A stretch of DNA of 64,000 nt from Roseisolibacter agri (GCF_030159095.1 NZ_BRXS01000006.1:186001-250000), one strand, 5' to 3'; positions 39,798 to 49,554 are shown, numbered from the stretch's first letter. Notes: generated by a model from the sequence alone, not told the origin. Translations and numbers: made by a program.

Positions 39798-42040
39798 TCG
39801 CGGTCGCGCCCCCCGCGACGCGGGCGGTCGCCCGCACCGGCGCCGGCGCGCGGCGGACGGTCGCCGCGCGGCTCGCGCCGCGGACGCTCGCCCTCGCCGC
39901 CACCCTCACCACCCTCGCCGCTGCCGTTGCCCTCGGCCGCCTCGGGCGTGCCCTCGGGCTTCGGCTCCAGCGCCTTCATGGACAGGCGCAGGCGGCCACG
40001 CTCGTCGCGGTCGATGAGCTTGACCTTCACGCGGTCGCCCTTCTTGACCACGTCCTCGGTCTTCTCGACGCGCGCGTGCTTCATCTCGGAGATGTGGAGC
40101 AGCGCCTCGGTGCCCGGCATGATCTCGACGAAGGCGCCGAACGCGGTCGTGCTCTTGACCGTGCCCTCGTAGATCTCGCCGACGATCGGCTCCGCGGTGA
40201 TCGCCATGACCATCTGGCGCGCGCGCTCCATCGCCTCGCCGCCGACGGCGGCGATGGTGACGAGACCCGTGTCGTCGACCGTGACCTCGGACTTCGTCTC
40301 CTCCTGGATGCCACGGATCGTCTTGCCCTTCGGGCCGATCAGGTCGCCGATCTTCTCGGGGCTGATCTGGATCGTGACGATGCGCGGCGCGTACGGCGAC
40401 AGGTCCGTGCGCGGCGCGGGGAGCGCCTTCGCCATCTCGCCGAGGATGTGCAGGCGGCCTTCCTTGGCCTGCGCGAGCGCCTCGGTCATGATCCGGAGGT
40501 CGAGCCCCTGGATCTTGATGTCCATCTGGATGGACGTGATGCCGCGCTCCGTGCCGGCGACCTTGAAGTCCATGTCGCCGAGGTGGTCCTCGGTGCCGAG
40601 GATGTCCGTCAGGATGGCGTACTTGTCGCCCTCCTTGATCAGCCCCATCGCGACGCCCGCGACCGCGGCCTGCATCGGCACGCCGGCGTCGTAGAGGGCG
40701 AGCGAGCCGCCGCACACCGACGCCATCGACGACGAGCCGTTCGACTCGAGGATGTCGGACACGATGCGGATCGTGTACGGGAACTCCTCGAACGCCGGCA
40801 GCACGCCCTGCAGCGCGCGCTCGGCCAGGTTGCCGTGGCCGATCTCGCGGCGGCTCGTGCCGCGCACCGGGCGCACCTCGCCCGTCGAGAACGGCGGGAA
40901 GTTGTAGTGCAGCATGAACGACTTCGTCGTCTCGCCCGGCTCGTCGATCGAGTCGAGGCGCTGCACGTCGTTCGCGGTGCCCAGCGTCACGGCGACGAGC
41001 GCCTGCGTCTGGCCGCGCGTGAAGAGCGACGAGCCGTGCGCGCGCGGGAGCACGCCGTTGTCGATCGTGATCGCGCGCACCTCGTTCGGCTTGCGGCCGT
41101 CGACGCGCAGGCCGGTGCTCAGCACCTGGCCGCGCAGCGCGTCATACTCGAGGTCCCCGAGGATGCTGCCGAAGTCCTTGCTGTTGTCCGGGAACTCGGG
41201 CAGCAGCTGCTCCTTGACCGCCTTCTTCACCGCCTCGACGGCCTGCACGCGCGTGTGCTTGTCCGCCTGGTTGATCGCCTCGAGGATCTTGCCCTCGGCG
41301 AGCTCCTTCACGCGGGCCTGCACCGGCTCCGGGATCTCGGCCTTCGTCCACGCCATCTTCGCGGGGCGCTCGATCTTGGCGAGCAGCTCCTCCTGCGCGG
41401 CGATGAGCTCGCGAATGCCGTTGTGCGCGATGCCGAGCGCACCGACGACGTCCTCCTCGCTCACCTCGAGCGCGCCGCCCTCGACCATCACGATCGAGTC
41501 CTGCGAGCCGGCGACGACCAGCTCCAGATCGCTGTACTGGAGCTGCTGGAACGTCGGGTTGAGGATCCAGTTCTCCTGCACGCGGCCGACGCGCACGCCG
41601 GCGATCGGGCCCATGAACGGGATCTTCGAGGCGTTGATCGCGAACGAGGCCGCGACCAGCGCGAGCACGTCGGCGTCGTTCTCCTGGTCGGCGGAGATGA
41701 CGTAGACGAAGACCTGGACCTCGTTCTTGAAGCCCTCGGGGAACAGCGGGCGGATCGAGCGGTCGATGATGCGCGCCGACAGGATCTCGTTGTCGTGCGG
41801 GCGCCCCTCGCGCTTGATGAAGCCGCCCGGGATCTTGCCGGCGGCGTACGTCTTCTCGCGGTACTCGACCGTGAGGGGGAAGAACGGCAGCGGGCTCTGG
41901 CTGTCGCTCACCGTGACGGCGGCGAGCACCATGGTCTCGCCGAACTGCACCAGGGCCGAGCCGGCGGCCTGCTTCGCCATGCGGCCGGTCTCGATGACCA
42001 GCTTGCGTCCGGCGAACGTACGCTCCACGCGTTGCATCAT
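39794..42040 (-). CDS. pnp: Polyribonucleotide nucleotidyltransferase (PNPase)
   Basis: 3'-5' phosphorolytic exoribonuclease. 748 residues from ATG 42040 (a second ATG follows at 42037). Two RNase PH domains, with FTRGQTQALVAVTLGT in the second, then a KH domain (IGPKGKTIRGIQEET) and an S1 domain (GTVKSTTAFGAFVEIMPG). The last ~50 residues form a Gly/Arg/Glu-rich tail (RPRREPRGDRPPR) that may add RNA binding. Downstream of rpsO in the common rpsO-pnp order, separated by an intrinsic terminator. Confidence 0.96.
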   Translation of the reverse strand: MMQRVERTFAGRKLVIETGRMAKQAAGSALVQFGETMVLAAVTVSDSQSPLPFFPLTVEYREKTYAAGKIPGGFIKREGRPHDNEILSARIIDRSIRPLFPEGFKNEVQVFVYVISADQENDADVLALVAASFAINASKIPFMGPIAGVRVGRVQENWILNPTFQQLQYSDLELVVAGSQDSIVMVEGGALEVSEEDVVGALGIAHNGIRELIAAQEELLAKIERPAKMAWTKAEIPEPVQARVKELAEGKILEAINQADKHTRVQAVEAVKKAVKEQLLPEFPDNSKDFGSILGDLEYDALRGQVLSTGLRVDGRKPNEVRAITIDNGVLPRAHGSSLFTRGQTQALVAVTLGTANDVQRLDSIDEPGETTKSFMLHYNFPPFSTGEVRPVRGTSRREIGHGNLAERALQGVLPAFEEFPYTIRIVSDILESNGSSSMASVCGGSLALYDAGVPMQAAVAGVAMGLIKEGDKYAILTDILGTEDHLGDMDFKVAGTERGITSIQMDIKIQGLDLRIMTEALAQAKEGRLHILGEMAKALPAPRTDLSPYAPRIVTIQISPEKIGDLIGPKGKTIRGIQEETKSEVTVDDTGLVTIAAVGGEAMERARQMVMAITAEPIVGEIYEGTVKSTTAFGAFVEIMPGTEALLHISEMKHARVEKTEDVVKKGDRVKVKLIDRDERGRLRLSMKALEPKPEGTPEAAEGNGSGEGGEGGGEGERPRREPRGDRPPRAGAGAGDRPRRGGRDRE

Positions 42041-42171
42041 TGCTTGATCGCTTTGTAGCTGTGGGCGCCGGGTCCGCATGTCGGACGCCGGCGGCGGCGC
42101 GTATCGTTGACGCGCCTGAGAGATGCGGCCGCGCTCCCCGGCCGCGCAGGAGAATCGACCCGCCGGAACGC

Positions 42172-42206
42172 AAAACGCGCGGGCGGCAAATGCTGCGCCC
42201 GCGCGT
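42172..42206 (-). terminator. Intrinsic terminator after rpsO
   Basis: On the minus strand ACGCGCGGGCG pairs with CGCCCGCGCGT around a ten-base loop and is followed by TTTT. It lies about 20 bases after the rpsO stop, so pnp depends on read-through or its own promoter. Confidence 0.75.
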
Positions 42207-42227
42207 CCACGCGCCTGGGGGTACGAC

Positions 42228-42488
42228 TCAGTGCCGGAGTCCGAGCTCCTGCACGATCTGGCGGTAGCCCGTCACGTCCGTCCGCTTCATGTACGTGAGG
42301 AGACGGCGACGCTTGCCCACCATCTTCAGCAGCCCGAGGCGGCCGTGATGGTCCTTGTGGTGCGTCCGGAAGTGCTCCGTCAGGTAGTTGATGCGGTCCG
42401 TCAGGACTGCGATCTGGACGCGCGCCGACCCGGTGTCCGAGTCGTGCGTCTGGTACTTGCTGATCGTCGGTGCCTTGTCGAAAGCCAT
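42228..42488 (-). CDS. rpsO: Ribosomal protein uS15
   Basis: 86 residues, near the usual 88-89. Standard S15 sequence: [34 protein letters not shown] and [12 protein letters not shown], ending [13 protein letters not shown]. It binds the central domain of 16S rRNA. Its promoter is at 42547-42575 and its leader is about 50 bases, in which S15 autoregulation is possible but not visible as a clear motif. Confidence 0.97.
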   Translation of the reverse strand: MAFDKAPTISKYQTHDSDTGSARVQIAVLTDRINYLTEHFRTHHKDHHGRLGLLKMVGKRRRLLTYMKRTDVTGYRQIVQELGLRH

Positions 42489-42546
42489 GATGGTATATTC
42501 TCCGCACGTCCAGGCGCGCGTGCCGCGCAACAGTCGTAAGCACACC

Positions 42547-42575
42547 AACTTATCGGACCGGACGGGGGCTGTAAA
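42547..42575 (-). promoter_or_regulatory. rpsO promoter
   Basis: TTTACA (42575-42570), 17-base spacer, TAAGTT (42552-42547). The predicted start is about 50 bases before the rpsO ATG. The promoter lies between rpsO and the divergent kinase gene. Confidence 0.65.
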
Positions 42576-42605
42576 GGCTCGCGCCCGCGCCGGGACGTCC
42601 CTGCC

Positions 42606-44345
42606 GTGACCGGAATCGCCCGTCCGAGGCCCGGTCCGCCGTCCGGGGCCTCCGACGACGCCCCCTCCGCTCCCACGTCCGCGCCCGCTCCGCGCTTGCC
42701 CGACTCCCGCACGCCGGATTCGCCTCCAGCCGACGCCGCGCACGACCCCGCCTTCCGGGAGGTCGCGGCCGGCGACCCCCTCGACGCGCTCGTCGAGCGC
42801 CCCCTCGGGCGCTACCGGGTGCGCCGCGTCGTCGGCGCCGGAGGGTTCGCCCGCGTCTACCGGGCGTTCGACCCCGAGCTCGAGCTGGACGTCGCGCTCA
42901 AGGTCCTGAAGCCCGACCTGGCGGCGGAGCCGGAGACCGTCGAGCGCTTCCGCCGCGAGGCCAGCACGGCGGCCAAGCTCCGGCACCCGAACATCGTCAC
43001 GGTCCTCAACGTGGGCCGCCTCGACGAGCCGTTCGACGACGCGCCGCGCGGGACGCCCTACCTCGTCATGGACTTCCTCCCCAGCTCGCTCGAGCGGCGG
43101 CTGACGGAGCGCGGCGCCCTGCCCGAGGCCGAGCTCGCGCGGGTCGGCGAGGACGTGGCCCGCGGGCTCGCCCACGCGCACGAGCGCGGCGTCGTCCACC
43201 GGGACGTGAAGCCCGACAACGTGCTGTTCGCGGCCGACGGGCGGGCGATGGTGACCGACTTCGGCATCGCCCGGGCGGTCGACGCGACGACCTCCTCGGT
43301 CAGCCGGCAGGTGGTCCTCGGCACGCCGAGCTACTTCTCGCCGGAGCAGGCGCGCGGGCTGCCGCTCGATGGGCGCAGCGACATCTACGCGCTCGGCGTC
43401 ACGCTCTTCCAGGCCGCGACGGGCACCCTGCCCTTCGCCGGCGACGACTGGTACGACGTGATGCGGCAGCACGTCGAGACGCCGCCGCCGGGTCCCCGCG
43501 AGCGCGCCCCGCACCTCTCGGCCGCCTTCGAGGCGGTGCTGCTGCGCTGCCTCGCCAAGGACGCGGCCGATCGCTTCCAGTCCGCCTCCGAGCTGGCCGA
43601 CGCCCTGGCCGCCCTGCGGCTGCACGGGGCCGAGGCGATGACGGTCGCGGTGCCGGCGCTCCCCGCGGGCCGCCGCGCGCCCGCCCGGCGGCATCGCGCC
43701 GCGGCGCTCCTCGTCGGCGGCGGAGTCCTGGCGGCGGCAGGCGCCTGGCTCGCCCTCTCGGACGGTGCCGCGAACACCCGCGCCCGGCTCGCGCCCGGCG
43801 TCGCCGCGCGCGTGGACACGACGACCGCGCCCGCGGCCTCGATGGACTCGGTGCCGGCCGCGGGGACCGACTCCCTGACGCCGCTCGTGCCCACCGTCGC
43901 GACGCTCGACATCCAGGCGCCGGCCGGGACGGCGGTCAGCGTCGACGGGCGCAAGCTGCCGGCCGGGACGCTGCGCGTCGATTCCATCCCGCCGGGCACG
44001 CACGTCGTCCGCGGCATCCTCCGCTCGCTCGACGGCTGCGCCAGCGCGACCGACGTGCGCAAGGTCGAGCTGCTGCCGGGTGAGATCGAGACGGTGGCGC
44101 TGCGCCCGGTCCCGTGCGGCGAGCTGTCGCTCGACGTGCGGCCGTCGCGCGCGCACTTCACGATCGCGCCGTCGCGTGGCGGCGCGGCGCGTGAGGGCGC
44201 GCTGCCGCTGGCGGCGCCGCTCGTCCTCGCGGAGGGCTGGTATCGCGTGGTCGTGCAGGCGAGCCTGTGCGCGGAGTACCGCGACAGCGTGCGCGTCGGC
44301 GCGGGCACGCCGACCCGGCTCCCGATCCGGCTGATCTGCGACTGA
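42606..44345 (+). CDS. Membrane Ser/Thr protein kinase with extracytoplasmic PEGA-like domain
   Basis: 579 residues from GTG 42606. A Pro/Ser/Asp-rich N-terminal 60 residues, then a Hanks-type kinase at about 68-335: [12 protein letters not shown], Lys99 (VALKVLKP), HRDVKPDN with Asp200, TDFG with Asp218, and SPE (245-247) in place of APE. One membrane helix at about 366-385. The outer part contains a PEGA-like segment ([21 protein letters not shown], split here: [11 protein letters not shown] and [10 protein letters not shown]) and a pair of cysteines. All catalytic residues are present. Divergent from rpsO; targets unknown. Confidence 0.9.
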   Translation: MTGIARPRPGPPSGASDDAPSAPTSAPAPRLPDSRTPDSPPADAAHDPAFREVAAGDPLDALVERPLGRYRVRRVVGAGGFARVYRAFDPELELDVALKVLKPDLAAEPETVERFRREASTAAKLRHPNIVTVLNVGRLDEPFDDAPRGTPYLVMDFLPSSLERRLTERGALPEAELARVGEDVARGLAHAHERGVVHRDVKPDNVLFAADGRAMVTDFGIARAVDATTSSVSRQVVLGTPSYFSPEQARGLPLDGRSDIYALGVTLFQAATGTLPFAGDDWYDVMRQHVETPPPGPRERAPHLSAAFEAVLLRCLAKDAADRFQSASELADALAALRLHGAEAMTVAVPALPAGRRAPARRHRAAALLVGGGVLAAAGAWLALSDGAANTRARLAPGVAARVDTTTAPAASMDSVPAAGTDSLTPLVPTVATLDIQAPAGTAVSVDGRKLPAGTLRVDSIPPGTHVVRGILRSLDGCASATDVRKVELLPGEIETVALRPVPCGELSLDVRPSRAHFTIAPSRGGAAREGALPLAAPLVLAEGWYRVVVQASLCAEYRDSVRVGAGTPTRLPIRLICD

Positions 44346-44369
44346 GCGGCCGCGCCGCCGGGCGGCCCG

Positions 44370-44933
44370 CTAGTCGAGCAGGATCCCGACGATCAGCCCG
44401 AGCGCCCCGCCGACGATCGCGCCGGTCCAGAAGCGCCGCCGCTCGATGCGCCGCACGATCGGCGTCTGTACCACCGGCGGGCGCGCGATCAGCGCGACGT
44501 GGTCCGTGCTGACGCGCATCGTCTGTCCCGTCACCAGCGCGTCCGCGGTGTCCGCGCGCAGCGCGAGCAGGGAGAAGCGCGCCACCAGCACGTCGCGCCG
44601 CCGCGGATCGACGACGATGCCCATCATGCCTTCGCGCAGCCAGCTCGGGTCGGGCGCGAGCAGCTGGAAGGTGCTGTCGCCGACGGCCACGATCTCGAAC
44701 CGCACCGCGGTGCTTGGATCGGGAAGCGCGCGCGCGCTGCCGTCCGGGCGCGTCGAGTCCGCGGGCGCGGCGGCGCTGTCCACGCGCGCCGGCGCCACGG
44801 GTCGCACGGAGCGGCAGGCGCCCGCCGTCGCGGCCAGGACGAGCGCCGCGATCGCCGTGCGCCTGCGGGCGAGGAACGACGCGCGGCCGGTCAGCGGAGG
44901 AGGTCCCGCGCGAGCCGCGCCAGGTCGTTCCAC
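44370..44933 (-). CDS. Putative lipoprotein, function unknown
   Basis: 187 residues from ATG 44933, whose first 43 bases lie inside the rseP gene. After a basic RRR stretch comes a hydrophobic run and lipobox AGAC (Cys about 40), an Ala/Pro/Asp-rich linker, a beta-rich core (about 75-150: FEIVAVGDSTFQLLAPD, MGIVVDPRRRDVLVARF) and a C-terminal Gly-rich hydrophobic helix (about 167-187). No family recognised. It closes the rplM-to-rseP run and converges on the kinase gene. Confidence 0.65.
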   Translation of the reverse strand: MERPGAARAGPPPLTGRASFLARRRTAIAALVLAATAGACRSVRPVAPARVDSAAAPADSTRPDGSARALPDPSTAVRFEIVAVGDSTFQLLAPDPSWLREGMMGIVVDPRRRDVLVARFSLLALRADTADALVTGQTMRVSTDHVALIARPPVVQTPIVRRIERRRFWTGAIVGGALGLIVGILLD

Positions 44934-46117
44934 ATCACGGTCACGAACAGCAGGCCGATGGCGACGAGCCCGACGCGGAGGATGTTCTCGCGCGTCCGCA
45001 CGCTGAACGCGCCGCCCTTGATCGTCTCGGCGACGTTGATGAGGACCTGCCCGCCGTCGAGCACCGGGATCGGCAGCAGGTTGAGCACCGCGATGTTGAT
45101 GCTGAGGAAGGCGAGCAGCCGCAGCAGCGACTCCAGCCCCAGCCGCGCCGCCTGCACCGAGGTGCGGGCGATCGCGATCGGACCGCCCAGGTTGGAGACG
45201 GCGACGTCGCGCGTGAAGAGCCCGCGCACCACGCCCACCACCGACGTCGCCGCGTAGCGCGTCTCGATCGCGCCCTCCCGCAGCGCCGTGCCGAAGTCCA
45301 CCGGCTCGCGGGCGATGCTGTCGCGCGGCATGACGCCGATGCGGCCCACGCGCCGGCGCTCGTTGGTCACCGGATCGGTCGCCTCCTCCGCTCGCGGCGT
45401 CACGGTCAGTCGCTGGGGCGCGCCGCCGCGCGAGACGTCGAGGACCACGGCGCGCGTCGTCACGGCGCTCACGCGCTCCACCACCTCGCTCCAGGTGCGC
45501 ACGGGCGTGCCGTCCACGGCGAAGATGCTGTCCCCGCGCTGCAGCCCCGCGGCGGCGGCCGGGCGTCCAGCCACCACCGAGTCGATGACGGCCGGCACGT
45601 AGGCACGGCCCCAGGCGGCGTAGCTCCCGGCGTAGACGACGAAGGCCAGCACGGCGTTCATCGTCACGCCCGCGAGGAGGATGAAGAGCCGTGCGGCCAG
45701 CCCCTTCGACTCGAACCAGCGGTGCTCGGGTACCGGCTTGGGCCCGAACGGCGCCAGCGCCTCCGGGTCCCAGTCCCTGCCGCGGTGCACGTCGCCGGTG
45801 TGGTCGTCCACCGCGCGGCCGGCCGCGTTCCCGCCGGTCGTCGGCAGGGCGTCGGGGCGGCGCTCCTCGGGGCCGCCCTCGAGGACGGCCATAGTGCTCT
45901 CGTCCTCGCGAGACGCCATGCGGACATAGCCGCCGAGCGGGAGCGCGGCGAGCACGTACTCCGTCTCGCCGACGCGCTTCTTCAGCAGCGCGGGCCCGAA
46001 GCCGATCGAGAAGCGCGGCGCGTAGACGCCGGTGAGCTTCGCGGCGAGGAAGTGGCCGAGCTCGTGGACGAAGACCACGAGCCCGAAGACGATGATCGGG
46101 GCGACGTAGACCAGCAT
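44891..46117 (-). CDS. rseP: Site-2 membrane protease RseP
   Basis: M50 zinc metalloprotease that cuts membrane proteins, classically anti-sigma factors. 408 residues. HELGH at 18-22 in the first helix and the third-ligand motif LLPIPVLDGG in a later helix. One PDZ domain (about 175-255, with AGLQRGDSIFAVDG). Between GGYVRM and the second helix (about 142) lies a charged segment of roughly 70 residues, longer than in compact homologues. Position after uppS-cdsA-dxr is the common bacterial order. A TAAGTT seven bases before the ATG is a possible additional -10. Confidence 0.94.
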   Translation of the reverse strand: MLVYVAPIIVFGLVVFVHELGHFLAAKLTGVYAPRFSIGFGPALLKKRVGETEYVLAALPLGGYVRMASREDESTMAVLEGGPEERRPDALPTTGGNAAGRAVDDHTGDVHRGRDWDPEALAPFGPKPVPEHRWFESKGLAARLFILLAGVTMNAVLAFVVYAGSYAAWGRAYVPAVIDSVVAGRPAAAAGLQRGDSIFAVDGTPVRTWSEVVERVSAVTTRAVVLDVSRGGAPQRLTVTPRAEEATDPVTNERRRVGRIGVMPRDSIAREPVDFGTALREGAIETRYAATSVVGVVRGLFTRDVAVSNLGGPIAIARTSVQAARLGLESLLRLLAFLSINIAVLNLLPIPVLDGGQVLINVAETIKGGAFSVRTRENILRVGLVAIGLLFVTVMWNDLARLARDLLR

Positions 46118-46174
46118 GCGGGGGAACTTACCTCCGGGGCCGGCCCGTCCGCAGCGGGCGGGGCGCCGGCCCGG

Positions 46175-47326
46175 TCAGCGACCGTGGCGTTCCAGCACGA
46201 CGCGCCGGGCGGCGGCGTCGGCGTCCAGCAGGGCCTCGCGGGTGCCGCCCGGAGCGCCCGCCAGCCGGCCGAGCGCGTCCTCGATGGCCCGCGGGATGTC
46301 GAGCAGGCCGATGCGGCCGTCCAGGAAGAGGGCGACCGCCTGCTCATTGGCGGCGTTGAACACGGCCGGTGCTGCCCCGCCGGTGCGTCCGGCCGCCATC
46401 CCGAGCCCCAGCGCCGGGAAGTCGTCGCCACGCACGCGCTCGAAGGTCAGCGGTCCGAGCTCGACGGGGTCGAACGGCGGTACCCCGGTGTCCGACACGC
46501 GATCCGGGTGCGTCAGCGCGTACAGGACCGGCAGCTCCATGCTCGGCACGCCCATCTGCGCGAGCACGCTCCCGTCCACGAACTCGACGAAGGAGTGCAC
46601 GACGCTCTGCGGGTGCACCACGACCTCGATCCGCTCGTACGGGATCCCGAACAGGAAGTGCGCCTCGATCACCTCGAGCGCCTTGTTGGCGAGCGTCGCG
46701 CTGTCGACGGTGATCTTGCGCCCCATGCTCCACGTCGGGTGCTGCAGCGCGTCCGCGAGCGTCGCGCGCTCCAGCCGCTCGCGACTCCACGTGCGGAACG
46801 GCCCGCCCGACGCGGTGAGGACGAGTCGCCGCACCTCGTGCTGCGGCCGCCCCGCGATGCACTGCAGGATGGCCGAGTGCTCGCTGTCGACGGGCACCAG
46901 CTCGCCGCCGCCCGTGCGGGCCGTCGCGTTCACGAGCTCGCCCGCCACGACGAGCGTCTCCTTGTTCGCCAGCGCGACGCGCTTGCCCGCGCTCAGCGCG
47001 GCGAGCGTGGCATCCAGCCCGGCCGCGCCGACGACCGAGTTGAGCACGATGTCGGCGTCGGCCCGCGTCGCCGCCTCGACGAGGCAGTCGGTGCCGCAGC
47101 CCCACCCCGCGGCCGCACCGACCGAGCCGCCGCCGTTGCCGACGAGCCCCACGTAGCCGGGCGCGAAGCGCGCGGCCTGCTCGGCCAGGAGCGCGGCGTT
47201 GCGGTGCGCGGTGAGCGCGACGACGCGGAAGCGGCTCGCCTGGCGCTCCAGCACGCGCAGCGCCGTCGTGCCGATCGAGCCGGTGCTGCCGAGGATCGCG
47301 ACGCCGCGCGGCGCGCCGTCCGTCAT
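46175..47326 (-). CDS. dxr: 1-deoxy-D-xylulose 5-phosphate reductoisomerase
   Basis: Second step of the MEP isoprenoid pathway, feeding undecaprenyl phosphate synthesis by the neighbouring UppS. 383 residues from ATG 47326. NADPH-binding ILGSTGSIGT, ALANKETLV, metal-binding PVDSEHSA, LTASGGPFR, DSATLANKALE and FNAANEQAV are present. Its start overlaps the cdsA stop (ATGA). Confidence 0.96.
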   Translation of the reverse strand: MTDGAPRGVAILGSTGSIGTTALRVLERQASRFRVVALTAHRNAALLAEQAARFAPGYVGLVGNGGGSVGAAAGWGCGTDCLVEAATRADADIVLNSVVGAAGLDATLAALSAGKRVALANKETLVVAGELVNATARTGGGELVPVDSEHSAILQCIAGRPQHEVRRLVLTASGGPFRTWSRERLERATLADALQHPTWSMGRKITVDSATLANKALEVIEAHFLFGIPYERIEVVVHPQSVVHSFVEFVDGSVLAQMGVPSMELPVLYALTHPDRVSDTGVPPFDPVELGPLTFERVRGDDFPALGLGMAAGRTGGAAPAVFNAANEQAVALFLDGRIGLLDIPRAIEDALGRLAGAPGGTREALLDADAAARRVVLERHGR

Positions 47327-48183
47327 CCGCCGTACGCGGGCAGCAGCAGCGCGCGCAGCAGCAGGTAGCTCACCGGCAGCACGAACAGCAGCGAGTCGAC
47401 GCGATCGAGCACGCCGCCGTGGCCGGGGATCAGCTGCGACGAGTCCTTCACGCCGGCGTCGCGCTTGAGCAGCGACTCGACCAGATCGCCGAGCTGCGCG
47501 ACCACGCTGATGACGACGCCGAACAGCAGCGCGCGTCCCGGCGCGAAGCCGAGCTGCGCCACGGGACGCAGCACGTACGGCGCGTACGCCGCGGCGAGCG
47601 CCGCGGACGCGATGACGCCGCCGACCGCGCCCGAGATCGTCTTGCCGGGGCTGACCGCCGGGATCAGCTTCGGCCCCTTGAACGTCCGCCCCGCGACGTA
47701 GGCGCCGATGTCGCTCGCCCACGTGCAGAGCACGGGGAGCAGCAGCACCGCCGCGCCCGCCGCGCGCCCGACCGTCCAGTCGAAGTAGCGCAGCGCGTAG
47801 CCGTACGCCACCGGCACGCCGACGTACAGCACGCCCATCAGCGTCGTCGCGACGGCGAGCAGCGGCTTGCCCGTGACGCCGCGGCGCCAGATGGAGAGCG
47901 CGAGCAGCGCCAGCACGACCATCACGCCCGCGGTGGGCGTCGGCGTCGCGAGCCGCAGCACGTGCGCATGCACGACGAGCGGGATGATCGCCGACAGCGC
48001 GATGCCCGTGCGCGCGAACGGCGCGCCGCCCGCCTGGCGCGCCATGCGGTAGAACTCCCACGCGCCCGTGGCCGCGATGATCGCGAGCAGCGTCGCGAGC
48101 GCGGCATCGCCGTACCAGATGCAGGCGATGGCGATGGGCGCGCCGACGAGCGCGGAGGCGACCCGCTTGGCGAGCTCGCTCAC
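47323..48183 (-). CDS. cdsA: Phosphatidate cytidylyltransferase
   Basis: Makes CDP-diacylglycerol, the substrate of PssA at 10.3 kb. 286 residues from GTG 48183, with about seven membrane helices. The C-terminal CdsA signature is complete: SLLKRDAGVKDSSQLIPGHG, followed by GVLDRVDSLLF. Preceded by uppS with a 34-base gap. Confidence 0.95.
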   Translation of the reverse strand: MSELAKRVASALVGAPIAIACIWYGDAALATLLAIIAATGAWEFYRMARQAGGAPFARTGIALSAIIPLVVHAHVLRLATPTPTAGVMVVLALLALSIWRRGVTGKPLLAVATTLMGVLYVGVPVAYGYALRYFDWTVGRAAGAAVLLLPVLCTWASDIGAYVAGRTFKGPKLIPAVSPGKTISGAVGGVIASAALAAAYAPYVLRPVAQLGFAPGRALLFGVVISVVAQLGDLVESLLKRDAGVKDSSQLIPGHGGVLDRVDSLLFVLPVSYLLLRALLLPAYGG

Positions 48184-48217
48184 GGGCGGGTGGCTGGCGT
48201 GACTGCGGACGCGCGCG

Positions 48218-49003
48218 TCAGGCCGACACCCGGCCGAAGCGGCGCTCGCGGCTCTGGTAGGCGACGATCGCCTCGAACAGCTCGCGGCGGCCGAAGTCCG
48301 GCCACAGCACGGGCGACATGAACAGCTCCGTGTACGCGATCTGCCAGAGCAGGAAGTTCGAGATGCGCAGCTCGCCCGACGTGCGGATCAGCAGGTCGGG
48401 ATCGGGGCAGTCGGCCGTGTACAGGCGCGCGGCGATCGCCGCGTCGTCGATGTCGGACGGCGCGAGCACGCCCGCGGCCACGTCCTCGGCCAGCGCGCGC
48501 ATCGCGCGCACGAGCTCCGCACGGCTGCCGTACGAGATGAAGAGGTTGAGCGTGAGCTTCTCGTTGGCCGCCGTCTCGCCGACGACGCGCTCCACCGCGC
48601 GCGCCGCGGCCGGCGTGAGCCGCGACAGGTCGCCGAGCACGCGCACGCGCACGCCCTGCTCGCGCAGCTCGCTCACCTCGCGCGCGATGTACTCCTCCAG
48701 CAGCGACATCAGCGCGCCCACCTCGGTGGCCGGCCGCTGCCAGTTCTCCTGCGAGAAGGCGAAGAGGCTGAGGTACTCGACGCCGGCCTGCAGCGCGCCC
48801 TCGACCACCTCGCGCACGGCCTTCATCCCCGAGCGGTGCCCGAGCGGACGCGGGAGCAGGCGCTCGCGCGCCCACCGCCCGTTGCCGTCCATGATGATGG
48901 CGACGTGGCGCGGGATCGCGCCGTGGACCCGCAGGCGCGCGAGCAGCTCGTCCGCGAGCGACTCGGGATGCACGGAGGAACGCGCGGCAGTCACCAGTCT
49001 CAC
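48218..49003 (-). CDS. uppS: Undecaprenyl diphosphate synthase
   Basis: Builds the C55 lipid carrier for wall synthesis. 261 residues from GTG 49003, which overlaps the frr stop (GTGA). Catalytic Asp39 in IIMDGNGRWA; FSQENWQRP, LFISYGSR and PDLLIRTSGELRISNFLLWQ (RTSGE...SNF motif) are all present. The first ~30 residues are a short extension before the conserved core. Confidence 0.96.
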   Translation of the reverse strand: MRLVTAARSSVHPESLADELLARLRVHGAIPRHVAIIMDGNGRWARERLLPRPLGHRSGMKAVREVVEGALQAGVEYLSLFAFSQENWQRPATEVGALMSLLEEYIAREVSELREQGVRVRVLGDLSRLTPAAARAVERVVGETAANEKLTLNLFISYGSRAELVRAMRALAEDVAAGVLAPSDIDDAAIAARLYTADCPDPDLLIRTSGELRISNFLLWQIAYTELFMSPVLWPDFGRRELFEAIVAYQSRERRFGRVSA

Positions 49004-49554
49004 ACTTCCATGATCTCGGCTTCCTTCACCTTCAGGAGCGCCTCGATCTTCCCGATGTAGTCGTCGTGCAGCTTCTGCAGGTCCTTCTCGGCGTGCTTCT
49101 TGTCGTCCTCGCTGACGCCCTCGAGCTTCTTGATCTTGTCGCGGGCCTCGGTGCGCGCGTGGCGGATGGTCACGCGGCCCTCCTCGGCGAGCTTGTGGAC
49201 GACCTTCACCAGCTCCTTGCGGCGCTGCTCGTTGAGCGACGGCAGCGGCACGCGGATCACGCCGCCCATGTTCGACGGCTCGACGCCCAGGTCGCTCTCG
49301 CGGATCGCCTTCTCGATCGCCTTCGCCTGGCCCTTGTCGAAGGGCGTGACGAGGAGCAGGCGCGGCTCCGGCGCCGTCACCGTGGCGACCTGGTTGAGCG
49401 ACATCGACGAGCCGTACGCCTCCACGCGCACGGTGTCGAGCATGTTGGGGCTGGCCTTGCTGGCACGGATGGATCCGAACTCGCGCTTCGAGCTCTCGAT
49501 CCCCTTGTCCATCGCCGTGCGGCTGTTCTGGAGGATGTCCTTGATCGTGGCCAT
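49000..49554 (-). CDS. frr: Ribosome recycling factor
   Basis: 184 residues, the usual length. It mimics tRNA and splits post-termination ribosomes with EF-G. Family sequence throughout: FGSIRASKASPNMLDTVRVE, PFDKGQAKAIEKAIRESDLG, VIRVPLPSLNEQRRKELVK and EDDKKHAEKDLQKLHDDYI. Follows pyrH by 76 bases. Confidence 0.97.
   Translation of the reverse strand: MATIKDILQNSRTAMDKGIESSKREFGSIRASKASPNMLDTVRVEAYGSSMSLNQVATVTAPEPRLLLVTPFDKGQAKAIEKAIRESDLGVEPSNMGGVIRVPLPSLNEQRRKELVKVVHKLAEEGRVTIRHARTEARDKIKKLEGVSEDDKKHAEKDLQKLHDDYIGKIEALLKVKEAEIMEV

Noticed and set aside
42489-42546. An S15-binding autoregulatory pseudoknot in the rpsO leader
   Set aside because: The leader is only about 50 bases and I could not identify paired elements matching a known S15 leader class.
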